Assembly: GCA_964407695.1 (NCBI GenBank)
Contig: CAYOWQ010000003.1
Span: 124,001 to 188,000, forward strand
Reading direction: 5' to 3'
DNA: 64,000 bases
Source of the DNA: CAYOWQ01 sp964407695
GTDB taxonomy: Bacteria > Planctomycetota > Phycisphaerae > Phycisphaerales > SM1A02
Below the pieces are notes generated by a model, which ran no database searches, was not told where the DNA came from, and saw nothing but the letters and a program-made list of their open reading frames with translations. Of this stretch, positions 18,075-26,740 are shown piece by piece. Every line of letters starts with the position of its first letter. Positions within the stretch are counted from its first letter, which is position 1. Both the position numbers and the translations under genes were made by a program.

Positions 18075-18691
18075 GGCATCTTGTCCTTGCCAGTGCCTCT
18101 CCAAGGCGGCGCGAACTTCTGAGACTCGCAGATTTTCGGTTTGAAGTGCATGTCCCGGACTTCGACGATGGATTGCTCGATGCCAGTCGCCACGACGCGG
18201 AGTCCTGGGTTCTCGCCATGGCGTTCATGAAGGCTCGACGGGTGGCCGACCAGCGAGCCCAGGGCGCGGAAGTCATACTCGGCGCTGACACGGTGTGCGT
18301 TGACGAGCAGTCCATTCTCGGGAAGCCGAGAGACGCGAACGATGCACACCAAATGATCCGCCGGCTTCGATCGCGCCGGCATCGGACGCTGACCGGCGTG
18401 TGCCTCGTCTATGCAGACACAGGCGCCCGGACGCTTCTCCTCGATGAAGCGCAAGTCGACGTTGGATTGTTGACCGACGCTGCGATCGACGCCTATGTCG
18501 CATCGGGAGATTGGCAAGGGAAGGCTGGGGGCTACAACTTCGCCGACCGCGTCGCCGCCGGATGGCCCGTTCGGTGCGTCGGCGACGAGTCATCCGTCAT
18601 GGGGTTGCCGATGGGCCGGCTGACGCCGGTATTGCGGGCGGTGATAAACGGAAACGAAACGGCCCCTCACGAATTGGAGAGAACTCGATGA
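18071..18691 (+). CDS. maf: Maf-family nucleotide pyrophosphatase
   Basis: Cytoplasmic house-cleaning enzyme that hydrolyses non-canonical or modified nucleoside triphosphates (dTTP/UTP or m7GTP classes). The GTG start overlaps the previous stop (GTGA). N-terminal phosphate loop LASASPRRRELL, then ILGADTVCVDEQ with the catalytic Asp, and GKPRDANDAHQMIRRL, all standard Maf motifs. The C-terminal region is GKAGGYNFADRVAA, where most members have GKAGAYGIQG. 206 aa, normal length. Its place between envelope genes has no obvious functional logic beyond shared transcription. Confidence 0.9.
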   Translation: MRHLVLASASPRRRELLRLADFRFEVHVPDFDDGLLDASRHDAESWVLAMAFMKARRVADQRAQGAEVILGADTVCVDEQSILGKPRDANDAHQMIRRLRSRRHRTLTGVCLVYADTGARTLLLDEAQVDVGLLTDAAIDAYVASGDWQGKAGGYNFADRVAAGWPVRCVGDESSVMGLPMGRLTPVLRAVINGNETAPHELERTR

Positions 18692-19110
18692 CGTTCGGCC
18701 AGGTCCATGTGTCGCTTTGGATCACGCTCCCCTTGGGGATCACCATTGCGGCGTGGACGGCCTGGTTCTGGTGGCGGCAAGGAAGGCCTTCGACACCGTC
18801 GAGCCGCCGATACATCCGTCGTACCTCCTCCTTGGTCATATTGCTCGCCATACCCGTTCTCATCCGCGGACTCAGTATCGCGGATCCGACTTCGAATTCC
18901 ACCGATTATGTGAGAACGTGGCTTCTCCTGATGCTGATTCTTGGAATCGTGCTGGTGACGGCGCTGATTGATGTCGTGAACAACCTTCGAATCCATCAGC
19001 GACATCAGGAGAAGGAGATGGTGGACGCCGCTGCTGAACTGGCCCACGCGCTCCGGAACGCCCGGAACGAACCGAAGCAGTCTTCGTCAACCTCCGGACC
19101 GCATTCATGA
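18688..19110 (+). CDS. Small membrane protein of unknown function
   Basis: 140 aa, not recognised. Start ATG overlaps the maf stop by 4 bp and has GGAGAG about 8 nt upstream. Three hydrophobic segments: residues about 9-29 (LWITLPLGITIAAWTAWFWW), 45-60 (LVILLAIPVLIRGL) and 75-95 (LLLMLILGIVLVTALI). A cytoplasmic, charged helical tail ends in Ser/Gln residues. It overlaps lpxK by 4 bp, so it belongs to the envelope operon, and may be an accessory membrane factor. Confidence 0.65.
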   Translation: MTFGQVHVSLWITLPLGITIAAWTAWFWWRQGRPSTPSSRRYIRRTSSLVILLAIPVLIRGLSIADPTSNSTDYVRTWLLLMLILGIVLVTALIDVVNNLRIHQRHQEKEMVDAAAELAHALRNARNEPKQSSSTSGPHS

Positions 19111-20132
19111 GCGGTCCGCTTCCCGGCTGGATGGTCCCGATTTCCATCCCCGTGTCATGGTTCTACGGTCGGCTTATCGAGCGCCGCAATCGTCAATTCG
19201 ATCTTGGACGCCGCGTGCAGCGAGTCTCTCGCCCCGTGATCTCCATTGGAAATCTTACGGTGGGTGGAACCGGGAAAACGCCCATGACGGCGTGGCTTGT
19301 CAATCAACTCATTCATCGAAAGCAGGTTCCGGCGATCGCCCTGCGCGGCTATCGCGGGCGCCCCGGTGCGCCGTCAGATGAATCGATGGAGTATCAGGAG
19401 TTGTGCCCTCAAGTCGATGTGGTGGTCGATGCCGATCGGGTGGCGGCTCTGAAAAAGTTCCTTCCATCCTCACCGCGGACGACCTGCATTGTGCTGGACG
19501 ACGGCTTTCAACATCGGTTCCTGTATCGCGACTTGGACATCGTTCTCATCGACGCTTTGCGACCGGGATTGACGGATCGCCTCGTGCCCGCGGGTTGGCT
19601 TCGGGAGCCGCCTCGGTCGCTGTCGCGCGCCAGCGCAGTGATCGTCACCCATGCCGACCGCGTTGATCCGGGGCTTGCCAACCAGGTGGCATCCTTTCAC
19701 GGCCGGGAGCCCATCGCGTGGACGCAACATAGTTGGGGGGAGCTCGTCTGCGTATCGAAATCGGAAGCATCCTGGCCCGTTTCGTGGCTCGACGGTCGCC
19801 GCGTTGGCGTAATTCTCGGCGTGGGCAATCCGGGCTCGATCCGTCAGCAAATCGAGCGGTTGGGCGCAGTGATTACTGCAGACTTCGGCGCCGTGGATCA
19901 CCATCACTACTCCGCCGGAGAAATTCGCAAGTTCATCCAAACGTTGGGGTCGGTGGACGCGGTGCTGACCACGATGAAGGATTGGGTCAAGTTGCGCCGT
20001 CTGATAGACTTGCCAACCTGCCCGTTGCCGATCCTGGTTCCAACACTTCGGATCAAGTTTCTGAAAGGCGAGGCGGATCTGCTGAAACTGGTCGATTCGA
20101 CCGTGAGGCAGTCATCGCTGAGCACGAACTGA
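19107..20132 (+). CDS. lpxK: Tetraacyldisaccharide 4'-kinase LpxK
   Basis: Inner-membrane-associated kinase that phosphorylates the 4' position of the tetraacylated lipid A disaccharide to give lipid IVA. Near the N-terminus is the membrane-docking helix region WMVPISIPVSWFYGRLIERR, then RPVISIGNLTVGGTGKTPM, the LpxK Walker A. ALRGYRGR and the Asp-rich LDDGFQHR block follow, the latter a family hallmark with the catalytic Asp. 341 aa is usual. It overlaps the preceding gene (ATGA) and shares one base with hldE. With lpxA at 36326 it shows a lipid A pathway. Confidence 0.94.
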   Translation: MSGPLPGWMVPISIPVSWFYGRLIERRNRQFDLGRRVQRVSRPVISIGNLTVGGTGKTPMTAWLVNQLIHRKQVPAIALRGYRGRPGAPSDESMEYQELCPQVDVVVDADRVAALKKFLPSSPRTTCIVLDDGFQHRFLYRDLDIVLIDALRPGLTDRLVPAGWLREPPRSLSRASAVIVTHADRVDPGLANQVASFHGREPIAWTQHSWGELVCVSKSEASWPVSWLDGRRVGVILGVGNPGSIRQQIERLGAVITADFGAVDHHHYSAGEIRKFIQTLGSVDAVLTTMKDWVKLRRLIDLPTCPLPILVPTLRIKFLKGEADLLKLVDSTVRQSSLSTN

Positions 20133-21658
20133 TGCAAAACATTCTCGCCAAACTCTCCTGTTACCAGCCGTTCAAGGTCATCGTCGTTGGCGACTTCATG
20201 CTGGATCAAGCGGTCTACGGTGCTGCCGAACGATTGAGCCCGGACGCACCGGTTCCGGTCCTTGCAGCCACGTCGGTCAAGGATTCGCCGGGCGGCGCAA
20301 GCAACGTGGCGCTGTGCCTTCGTGGGCTGCTGGGAGAGGTATCGTGCTTCGGCGTTGTTGGCGCCGACCGTGAGGGGGAGGCCCTTCGATCCAAACTGGC
20401 GGAAGCCGGCTGCCGGGTTGAAGGAATCTACGCAGACACGACTCGCCCAACCACCGTGAAGCGGAGCCTCATCGGCCTCGCTCAGCATCGCCACCCTCAG
20501 AAGATGTTCCGCGTTGATTTCGAATCGAAGACACCGCTCGACCAGTCCATCGTTGATCAGATTGTGGCGGGTGTCCGGGCCCATCTGCGTGACGCCGATG
20601 TCGTCTGCATCGAGGATTACAACAAGGGTGTGTGCACCCCATCGCTCTGCCAGTCAATCATTTCGTTGTGCCGGGAGGCGGGAAAGCCCGTCCTGGTCGA
20701 CCCCGCGGCCATCGAGGACTATTCCAAGTACAGAAGGGCAACCGCGATCACGCCCAATCGTTCTGAAGCTGAGTTGGCGACCTCCATGGAAACGCCTATC
20801 GATGCTTCGGAACTCCACAAGAAGGGCCTCTCCGCCAAGCTCCTGACTTCTCTCGAATTGGACGCGGTGGTTTTAACTCTCGATAAGCAAGGTGCGCTGC
20901 TCGAGGTTCGAGGCGAGCCGCCGATTCATGTTCCGACGGTGACCCGGCTTGTGTACGACGTCACCGGCGCGGGAGATATGGTGCTTGCAGCGCTGGCCGG
21001 CGGGCTGGCCAATGGGTTTACGTGGTTGGAGGCCGTGACCTTCGCCAACGCCGCGGCCGGCCTTGAAGTGGAGGTCTTTGGCGCGCAGCCCATTCCGCTG
21101 GCCAAGGTGCAGCGGGAGATCTTGATGCGAACCTCGGGGTTGACGGGGAAGTATCGCGATTTGAAGGAACTTCTCGTGGAACTGGAGGTGCATCGCGTCA
21201 ACGGGCATCGAATTGTCTTGACGAATGGATGTTTCGACGTGGTTCACGCGGGTCATGTGGCCTACCTACGCGAAGCAAAGGCCCTGGGAGATGTTCTGGT
21301 GGTCGGCATCAATGCCGACGATGAAGTCAGACGCCAGAAAGGGGCTGGCCGACCGGTCTTTTCCGCCGCCGAGCGGGTCGAGGTTCTCAGCGAGTTTGCA
21401 TCGGTTGATTACGTGACGGTCTTTCACGAGCCGACGGCTCACGATCTGATTCGTGCCGTGCACCCGGATGTCTATGTGAAGGGCGGAGACTACCGGCGGG
21501 AAGATCTCAATGAATGGGATCTTCTGGGACCAATGGTGGCGCGGAGTGAGATACGAGTCGAAGTGGTTGCCCACCGTCCGGGCTTGAGTTCATCGACGAT
21601 TATCAGACGTGTTCGAGACAACCCATCCCCCCGCCACGAGGCTTCAACGGCCTTGTAA
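20132..21658 (+). CDS. hldE: Bifunctional ADP-heptose synthesis protein HldE
   Basis: Two-domain cytoplasmic enzyme of 508 aa. The N-terminal ribokinase-type domain phosphorylates heptose-7-phosphate at C1: VVGDFMLDQAVYG, SPGGASNVA and the anion hole DVTGAGDMVLAALAGG. The C-terminal cytidylyltransferase-fold domain attaches AMP: NGCFDVVHAGHVAYLREAK carries the H-x-G-H motif, and SSSTIIRRV the later nucleotide-binding motif. Start ATG shares its first base with the lpxK stop. It supplies ADP-heptose for the family 9 transferase at the head of the operon. Confidence 0.94.
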   Translation: MQNILAKLSCYQPFKVIVVGDFMLDQAVYGAAERLSPDAPVPVLAATSVKDSPGGASNVALCLRGLLGEVSCFGVVGADREGEALRSKLAEAGCRVEGIYADTTRPTTVKRSLIGLAQHRHPQKMFRVDFESKTPLDQSIVDQIVAGVRAHLRDADVVCIEDYNKGVCTPSLCQSIISLCREAGKPVLVDPAAIEDYSKYRRATAITPNRSEAELATSMETPIDASELHKKGLSAKLLTSLELDAVVLTLDKQGALLEVRGEPPIHVPTVTRLVYDVTGAGDMVLAALAGGLANGFTWLEAVTFANAAAGLEVEVFGAQPIPLAKVQREILMRTSGLTGKYRDLKELLVELEVHRVNGHRIVLTNGCFDVVHAGHVAYLREAKALGDVLVVGINADDEVRRQKGAGRPVFSAAERVEVLSEFASVDYVTVFHEPTAHDLIRAVHPDVYVKGGDYRREDLNEWDLLGPMVARSEIRVEVVAHRPGLSSSTIIRRVRDNPSPRHEASTAL

Positions 21659-21771
21659 TCCACGATCTGCAATTCAATCGAAGAGATTGAAGGGGATTCA
21701 CTGGTCTTTCGCGCCGCAGGTGGTAGTCGTTGAGGTGGAAACGGTGCCCCTTGCTTCACAGATGCTGTGCC

Positions 21772-22095
21772 ATGGTCATGCTGCTTGCACTTATGTGCTT
21801 CGGTGGCTGCCAGGCAAGCCGACCGATGCCAACCATGCCGGCCGCGTCAGGCCTCGGAAACGCGCTTCCCGGCCAGGCGGACATCGTCGGCCCATCCGGT
21901 GATGCATTCCTCACCTCTCTGCCGGCCCCGGATTGGGCCCAGAGTCGGAATGATGACTCGCTCGGGTCCGCGCCCGGGCAATTGCCGTTGGAATGGGTTC
22001 ACCAAGTTAATCGAAACTATACCCGAACAAATAACGGACGCATATATGAGCAGTCCTCATGGCGGGTGACATCTTGGAGGCTCGATCTGCGGTGA
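21772..22095 (+). CDS. Possible small lipoprotein, unknown
   Basis: Candidate gene of 107 aa. From the ATG at 21772 the N-terminus MVMLLALMCFGGCQASRP looks like a short lipoprotein signal with Cys at 13 (FGGC is a loose lipobox). The rest is Pro/Gly-rich then LEWVHQVNRNYTRTNNGRIYEQ, with no family match that I know. It follows hldE by 113 bp with no clear Shine-Dalgarno. It may be a real small envelope protein or a chance frame. Confidence 0.4.
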   Translation: MVMLLALMCFGGCQASRPMPTMPAASGLGNALPGQADIVGPSGDAFLTSLPAPDWAQSRNDDSLGSAPGQLPLEWVHQVNRNYTRTNNGRIYEQSSWRVTSWRLDLR

Positions 22096-22188
22096 ATGGC
22101 CGAATTCGGCGGCCGCAACCGATTCGGCGCGAACCAATAGAATCATCGGTAACTTCTTGCAGGAATCGAACTTGTCCACACTTGGGCC

Positions 22189-22217
22189 TTGACGTTTACA
22201 ACCCTGGTGGGCATACT
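22189..22217 (+). promoter_or_regulatory. Sigma-70-type promoter for the HU gene
   Basis: TTGACG at 22189-22194, a 17-nt spacer, then CATACT at 22212-22217. The predicted start near 22224 leaves an untranslated leader of about 110 nt before the HU gene, long compared with the leaderless genes elsewhere here. I see no strong regulatory fold in the leader. Confidence 0.55.
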
Positions 22218-22335
22218 TCGAGTGCCAGAGACAAACCTCTTTTGCCGGCCAGGAGTGCCGGGCTCGGTCGTCCAGCGGCAGGTCGACGGGCAGGGGTGCG
22301 AAACCCGTTGGCCGCATCAGTGGGGAACAGAGCCT

Positions 22336-22680
22336 ATGCCGACCGTCACCAAAAAAGACCTGATTGACCGCATTGCCAATCAGACGCAGCAAAAGCGTTC
22401 AACGGTCAAGAAGACCGTTCAGGCCTTCCTTGACCACATGATTGATGAACTGGGAAAGGGACATCGCCTCGAATTTCGGGATTTCGGGGTGTTCGAGATC
22501 CGGGAGCGAGCTCCGCGGGTGGCCCAGAACCCCAAGACCTTGGAACGCGTGGACGTCCCTAAAAAGAAGACGGTGAAATTCAAGGTGGGGCGGCTGATGA
22601 AAGCGTCCCTCGAGGAAGAGATTCTGCAGCGGCTTCAGTCAAAGGCGTTAAAGTCCAGCCAGAATAGAATCGAGGAGTAG
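22336..22680 (+). CDS. HU-family DNA-binding protein
   Basis: Nucleoid protein of 114 aa that bends DNA as a dimer. The start at 22336 gives MPTVTKKDLIDRIANQTQQ, the canonical HU/IHF N-terminus, with GGGGA about 10 nt upstream. The core shows RLEFRDFGVFEIRERAPRVAQNPKT, where the R-x-x-R-N-P-x-T arm contacts the minor groove. The VPKKKTVKFKVGR strand follows, with an extra C-terminal tail of about 20 residues beyond the usual 90 aa. Flanked by its own promoter and terminator, so it is probably monocistronic. Confidence 0.93.
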   Translation: MPTVTKKDLIDRIANQTQQKRSTVKKTVQAFLDHMIDELGKGHRLEFRDFGVFEIRERAPRVAQNPKTLERVDVPKKKTVKFKVGRLMKASLEEEILQRLQSKALKSSQNRIEE

Positions 22681-22740
22681 TCGCACCCGCCGGCTTCCGG
22701 CCGGGACGGCTTGCTCGGTTCGTCGTGGATAAGTTTCTCG

Positions 22741-22769
22741 CGGCCGCCCTCTGGCGGCCGTTTCAGTTT
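22741..22769 (+). terminator. Rho-independent terminator after the HU gene
   Basis: CGGCCGCC (22741-22748), loop CTCT, GGCGGCCG (22753-22760), then TTTCAGTTT. An 8-bp perfect GC stem with a T-rich tail 60 bp past the stop. It ends 9 bp before the chosen dnaB start. Confidence 0.75.
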
Positions 22770-22778
22770 CAATCACGG

Positions 22779-24347
22779 ATGATGAATATGTCGGTACGGG
22801 CAACGGACGCCACGGCTCGCCCCGGTCGGGCCAACACACTCACGCAACTCGCCGAATTGTTCCGAGCGCTGCCTCCGCACGCCATGGAAGCCGAGATGAG
22901 CCTCCTCGGTTCAATGCTCCTCGAGCATCAGGCCGTTGGTGAGGTCGTTCAGATCATTCAATCGGCCGGGGACTTCTTCAAACCGGCCCATGGCGTCCTC
23001 TACGACGCGATGGTCGAAATCTACGATCAGCACGCATCACTCGATATCGTTCAACTCAATCAGCGATTGATTGACAAGGGGGTGCTCGACTCCGTTGGCG
23101 GGCTCGATTACCTCGTTGAACTTGCCCACTGTGTTCCCAGCGCGGCGAACGTGGTCCACTATGCACGCCTCGTCAGGGAGAAGGCGATCACCCGCGAGGT
23201 GATCGGAGCGGCCGGCGAGATTCTTGAGGACGCTCACGTGTCTGCCGATGGCGCTCAACTGATTCTCGAAAGGGCAGAGCAGCGCATCTTCAATATCGCC
23301 CAGAAACGTGAATCGGTTGCCGCGGAGACGCTGCAACGGCTCATTGAAGAGGAACTGAGGCGTCTCGAGACGAACGATGGAACACAGGTCACCGGGGTAG
23401 CGACGGGATTCCGCGATCTCGATGAAATGACCAGCGGCCTGCAGAAGGGTGAGCTTGTGGTCATGGCCGCCCGCCCATCCATGGGCAAGACCGCGCTGTC
23501 CCTCAACATTGCTGAACAGATTGCCCTCAACGACCAACCGGTTGGCATTTTCAGCCTTGAAATGAGCCGTGAGCAGTTGGTTCAGCGATTGATCTCGGCC
23601 GCGTCGGGCGTGGACCTTTCCCGGCTTCGCCGAGGCATGATCGGGCGCGACAACTATCCCCGCCTGCTCTCCGCCTGCGGACGTCTTCAGCACGCCCCGA
23701 TCTTTATCGACGACACACCCGGTCTCTCCCTGCTCCAGCTACGGGCCAAGGCCCGCCGAATGGCCTCACGCCACGGTGTAAAGGCCATTGTGATTGACTA
23801 TCTGCAGTTGATGTCGGCGGGCGGGCGGGTGGAGAGCCGCCAGATGGAGGTCAGCGAGATCAGCCGAGGCGTCAAGGCCATGGCCCGCGAGTTGGCGGTG
23901 CCCGTCATCTGTCTCAGCCAACTGAACCGCGCTGCGGAGCAGCGCGAGGGGCATCGCCCCCGGATGAGTGACCTGCGGGAATCGGGTTCAATTGAGCAGG
24001 ACGCCGACGTCATCATCCTGCTTCATCGCGAAGAGTACTACCATCGAGCGACCCCGGGATGGGTTGAGGAAAACCCCGACAAGGTCGGAGTCGCGGAGCT
24101 CATCATCGCCAAGCAGCGAAACGGGCCCACGGGAACTGTCGAACTTGTGTGGGACAGTTCATCCACGCGGTTTCGAGACCGCGCGTATCACAGAGGCGGC
24201 GATTACGCCTACACCTCTCAAAGTGGATCCGGCGGCGGTGCCGGTAGCTCTTCATTTGCACCGGGTCGGCAGCGGGGGCCCGTCGCCAACCATCGTGATG
24301 GCGGCGGTCCCGACCCCACCGATGGCCTGGATGATCTGCCGGCCTAG
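22779..24347 (+). CDS. dnaB: Replicative DNA helicase DnaB
   Basis: Hexameric 5'-3' helicase that unwinds the replication fork. The start at 22779 (MMNMSVRATDA) is preferred because an earlier GTG at 22725 lies before the HU terminator. N-terminal helical domain ALPPHAMEAEMSLLGSMLL, linker, then the RecA-fold ATPase: Walker A ARPSMGKTALSLNIAE, H1a SLEMSREQLVQRL, Walker B KAIVIDYLQLM, and QLNRAAEQREGHRPRMSDLRESGSIEQDAD. There is no intein. The C-terminus has a Gly/Ser-rich tail of about 60 residues beyond the usual end. 522 aa. Confidence 0.95.
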   Translation: MMNMSVRATDATARPGRANTLTQLAELFRALPPHAMEAEMSLLGSMLLEHQAVGEVVQIIQSAGDFFKPAHGVLYDAMVEIYDQHASLDIVQLNQRLIDKGVLDSVGGLDYLVELAHCVPSAANVVHYARLVREKAITREVIGAAGEILEDAHVSADGAQLILERAEQRIFNIAQKRESVAAETLQRLIEEELRRLETNDGTQVTGVATGFRDLDEMTSGLQKGELVVMAARPSMGKTALSLNIAEQIALNDQPVGIFSLEMSREQLVQRLISAASGVDLSRLRRGMIGRDNYPRLLSACGRLQHAPIFIDDTPGLSLLQLRAKARRMASRHGVKAIVIDYLQLMSAGGRVESRQMEVSEISRGVKAMARELAVPVICLSQLNRAAEQREGHRPRMSDLRESGSIEQDADVIILLHREEYYHRATPGWVEENPDKVGVAELIIAKQRNGPTGTVELVWDSSSTRFRDRAYHRGGDYAYTSQSGSGGGAGSSSFAPGRQRGPVANHRDGGGPDPTDGLDDLPA

Positions 24348-24377
24348 ACCAGCGCCGCCTCGGCTCGACTGTCGCCG

Positions 24378-25055
24378 ATGCCCCATCCCAATTACACTCC
24401 TCGTTCAATCGCGGATTTGGAGTGCTCAGGGCTGCCCATGCCGACGGGATCGACGACCGATACTTCCGGAGACTGGCCCGAGGGAGGCCTGGAAGAGACG
24501 CTGCGCCAGGCGGCTTCCGGAAATCAGCGTGCATGGCAGTTTCTCGTTGAGGCCTACAGCTCGCGAGTCTTCGGACTGCTCAGAGCCCAGTGCAACGACG
24601 CCGACCTTGCCGAGGAGCTGACCCAGTCCACATTTTGCACCATTGTCAGCAAGCTCAACTCGTACACGGAGGTGGGTCGATTCGAGTCATGGCTGTTTCG
24701 AATCGCCATGAATCGGCTGCGAGACGAGATGCGCCGCCGCCGCAGGCAGGCCTCGCCCATGGAGTCCGATTCATTGGCGGGCATGGCTGGGGCGGCTCCG
24801 GCCGACCCATCGGCGACGCAGCCGGAACCGGCGGAAGTTGCCGACCTTGAGCAGGCCCTCGGTCAACTTTCAGAAAAGGATCGCCAGGTGATCCTCCTGC
24901 GGCATCGTGCGGAGCTCTCATTTAAGCAGATCGCCGAGTTGCTCGATGAGCCCATCGGAACGGTGCTCGCTCGCCATCACCGCTCTCTCAAGAAGCTTCG
25001 GGATATCCTCTCTCGCTCATCCGCACCGGACGCCACCGTGGAGTCCGACGATTGA
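24378..25055 (+). CDS. RNA polymerase sigma factor, ECF type
   Basis: Group-IV sigma-70 protein of 225 aa. Region 2 is ALLVEAY-like (WQFLVEAYSSRVFGLLRAQCNDADLAEELTQSTF), including the D-A-E-E/D-L-x-Q-x-x-F core, and FESWLFRIAMNRLRDEMRRRRR. Region 4 is LGQLSEKDRQVILLRHRAELSFKQIAELLDEPIGTVLARHHRSLKKLR. No region 3 and no anti-sigma gene is adjacent, so the control signal is unknown. An alternative start at 24438 is possible, which would remove a 20-residue leader. It lies 30 bp after dnaB on the same strand. Confidence 0.9.
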   Translation: MPHPNYTPRSIADLECSGLPMPTGSTTDTSGDWPEGGLEETLRQAASGNQRAWQFLVEAYSSRVFGLLRAQCNDADLAEELTQSTFCTIVSKLNSYTEVGRFESWLFRIAMNRLRDEMRRRRRQASPMESDSLAGMAGAAPADPSATQPEPAEVADLEQALGQLSEKDRQVILLRHRAELSFKQIAELLDEPIGTVLARHHRSLKKLRDILSRSSAPDATVESDD

Positions 25056-25083
25056 TGTGGCAAGACCTGCTTGAAACCGCACG

Positions 25084-25617
25084 ATGACCTCCACACCCCC
25101 AAAGTCCGGCCCGTTGGTCGGCGTCATCATGGGATCTCACTCGGATTGGGACACCATGCGACATGCCGCGGCCATGCTCGATCGGCTCACCGTTCCTCAC
25201 GAGGTCCGCGTGGTGTCGGCCCATCGAACTCCCGACCTGCTGTTTGAATACGCGTCAAATGCGTCGGTGCGCGGCCTGATGGTGATCATCGCCGGGGCGG
25301 GGGGATCAGCACACCTTCCCGGGATGGCGGCTTCCAAGACGACGCTTCCGGTTCTCGGTGTTCCGGTGATGTCCAAAGCGCTGCACGGCATTGACAGCCT
25401 TCTGTCAATCGTTCAGATGCCCGCCGGGATTCCAGTCGGAACACTCGCGATAGGCGAGGCGGGGGCGAAGAATGCGGGCATCCTCGCCGCCTCGATTGTG
25501 GCGCTGGCCAGACCTGAGTTCTTGCCGGTGATCGAGGAATTTCGACGCGAACAGACTCAGGCAGTTCTCGATCGCCCGTTTCCTGGCGATGCCCCATCAG
25601 CAGGGTTGCGAGGTTAG
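25084..25617 (+). CDS. purE: N5-carboxyaminoimidazole ribonucleotide mutase PurE
   Basis: Class I PurE, which moves the carboxyl group of N5-CAIR to C4 in purine synthesis. Phosphate-binding VGVIMGSHSDWDTM, then VVSAHRTPDLLFEYA, GAGGSAHLPGMAASKTTLPVLGVPV and the SIVQMPAGIPVGTLAIGEAGAKNAGILAASI stretch, all classic. 177 aa. PurK follows after 6 bp, so the two form an operon that runs the ATP-dependent PurK/PurE route. Confidence 0.95.
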   Translation: MTSTPPKSGPLVGVIMGSHSDWDTMRHAAAMLDRLTVPHEVRVVSAHRTPDLLFEYASNASVRGLMVIIAGAGGSAHLPGMAASKTTLPVLGVPVMSKALHGIDSLLSIVQMPAGIPVGTLAIGEAGAKNAGILAASIVALARPEFLPVIEEFRREQTQAVLDRPFPGDAPSAGLRG

Positions 25618-25623
25618 CCCCGG

Positions 25624-26730
25624 ATGCGAATCGGCGTTCTTGGCGGTGGTCAGCTTGGGAGAATGCTTGGCCTTGCGGGCATCCCCCTCGGGCATCATTT
25701 CCGCTTTCTCGATCCATCGCCGACATGTCCCGCATCGCAGGTCGGCGAGATTGTCGTTGGGAAGTTTGACGATCCAGTGATCGTTGATCGATTCGCCGAG
25801 GGACTCGATGTCGTAACCTATGAATTTGAAAACGTCCCTGCCTCAACGGTGAGGCGATTGGCCAAAGGGGTCGCCGTGAGACCCGGTGTTGGATCGCTTG
25901 AGGTCTCGCAGGATCGGATTCTCGAGAAGGAATTCTTCCGGGCCTGCGGCCTGCCCATCCAGCGATTTGCAGGTCTGGAGAAATCCCAGGATGCCGAGTG
26001 CGTTGTCCGCGAGATCGGGGTGCCATGCGTGCTCAAGACGCGGCGAATGGGCTACGACGGGAAAGGCCAATGCGTGATCCGCGCGATCGAGGACGCCAAA
26101 CAGGCGTTTGCTCGAATGGGAGAAGTGCCCTGCATTGTTGAGGAGTTTGTGTCCTTTGATCGCGAGGTGTCACTGGCGGCAGTTCGCAGCCTCGACGGGA
26201 CAATCTCGTTCCTTCCTTCTGCGGTGAATGTGCATCGGGACGGGATCCTGCGGACCTCGGTCGCCCCGGCGTTCGCTGAGTTCAAATCAGGGGAGATCCT
26301 CGAGGCGTGTCTTCAGGGCCATCTGCGAGTCATTCTCGATCGGTTGGAGCACGTCGGGGTACTCACCGTCGAGTTCTTCCAATTGGGCAACCGGTTCATC
26401 GCCAATGAGATGGCTCCGCGAGTCCACAACTCGGTGCACTGGAGTATCGAGGCCTGCCGGTCGAGCCAGTTCGAGCAGCACATTCGAGCTGTCTCCGGAT
26501 GGCCCCTCGGCGATTCTTCACTCGAATGTCCCGCCGGAATGGTGAATCTGATCGGCGCCTTGCCGGATGCCAGTGCGATTCTTGGTGTCCCCTTCTCCTC
26601 GCTTCACCTGTATGACAAGGCCCCACGTCCCGGGCGCAAGCTGGGTCATGTGACCCTCACCGCACCGACGATCCATGAGATAGCTCTTGGGATCAACACG
26701 ATCCTTGGCATGCTGCCTCCGGATGCTTGA
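25624..26730 (+). CDS. purK: N5-carboxyaminoimidazole ribonucleotide synthase PurK
   Basis: ATP-grasp enzyme that carboxylates AIR with bicarbonate. N-terminus MRIGVLGGGQLGRMLGLAGIPLG is the family signature. VVTYEFENVP, PCVLKTRRMGYDGKGQCVI (ATP-grasp lid) and NEMAPRVHNSVHWSIEACRSSQFEQHIRAV follow in order. 368 aa, normal length. Partner of purE just upstream. It converges on the B12/MeaB fusion gene with 10 bp between stops. Confidence 0.95.
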   Translation: MRIGVLGGGQLGRMLGLAGIPLGHHFRFLDPSPTCPASQVGEIVVGKFDDPVIVDRFAEGLDVVTYEFENVPASTVRRLAKGVAVRPGVGSLEVSQDRILEKEFFRACGLPIQRFAGLEKSQDAECVVREIGVPCVLKTRRMGYDGKGQCVIRAIEDAKQAFARMGEVPCIVEEFVSFDREVSLAAVRSLDGTISFLPSAVNVHRDGILRTSVAPAFAEFKSGEILEACLQGHLRVILDRLEHVGVLTVEFFQLGNRFIANEMAPRVHNSVHWSIEACRSSQFEQHIRAVSGWPLGDSSLECPAGMVNLIGALPDASAILGVPFSSLHLYDKAPRPGRKLGHVTLTAPTIHEIALGINTILGMLPPDA

Positions 26731-26740
26731 TGAGGCTGGC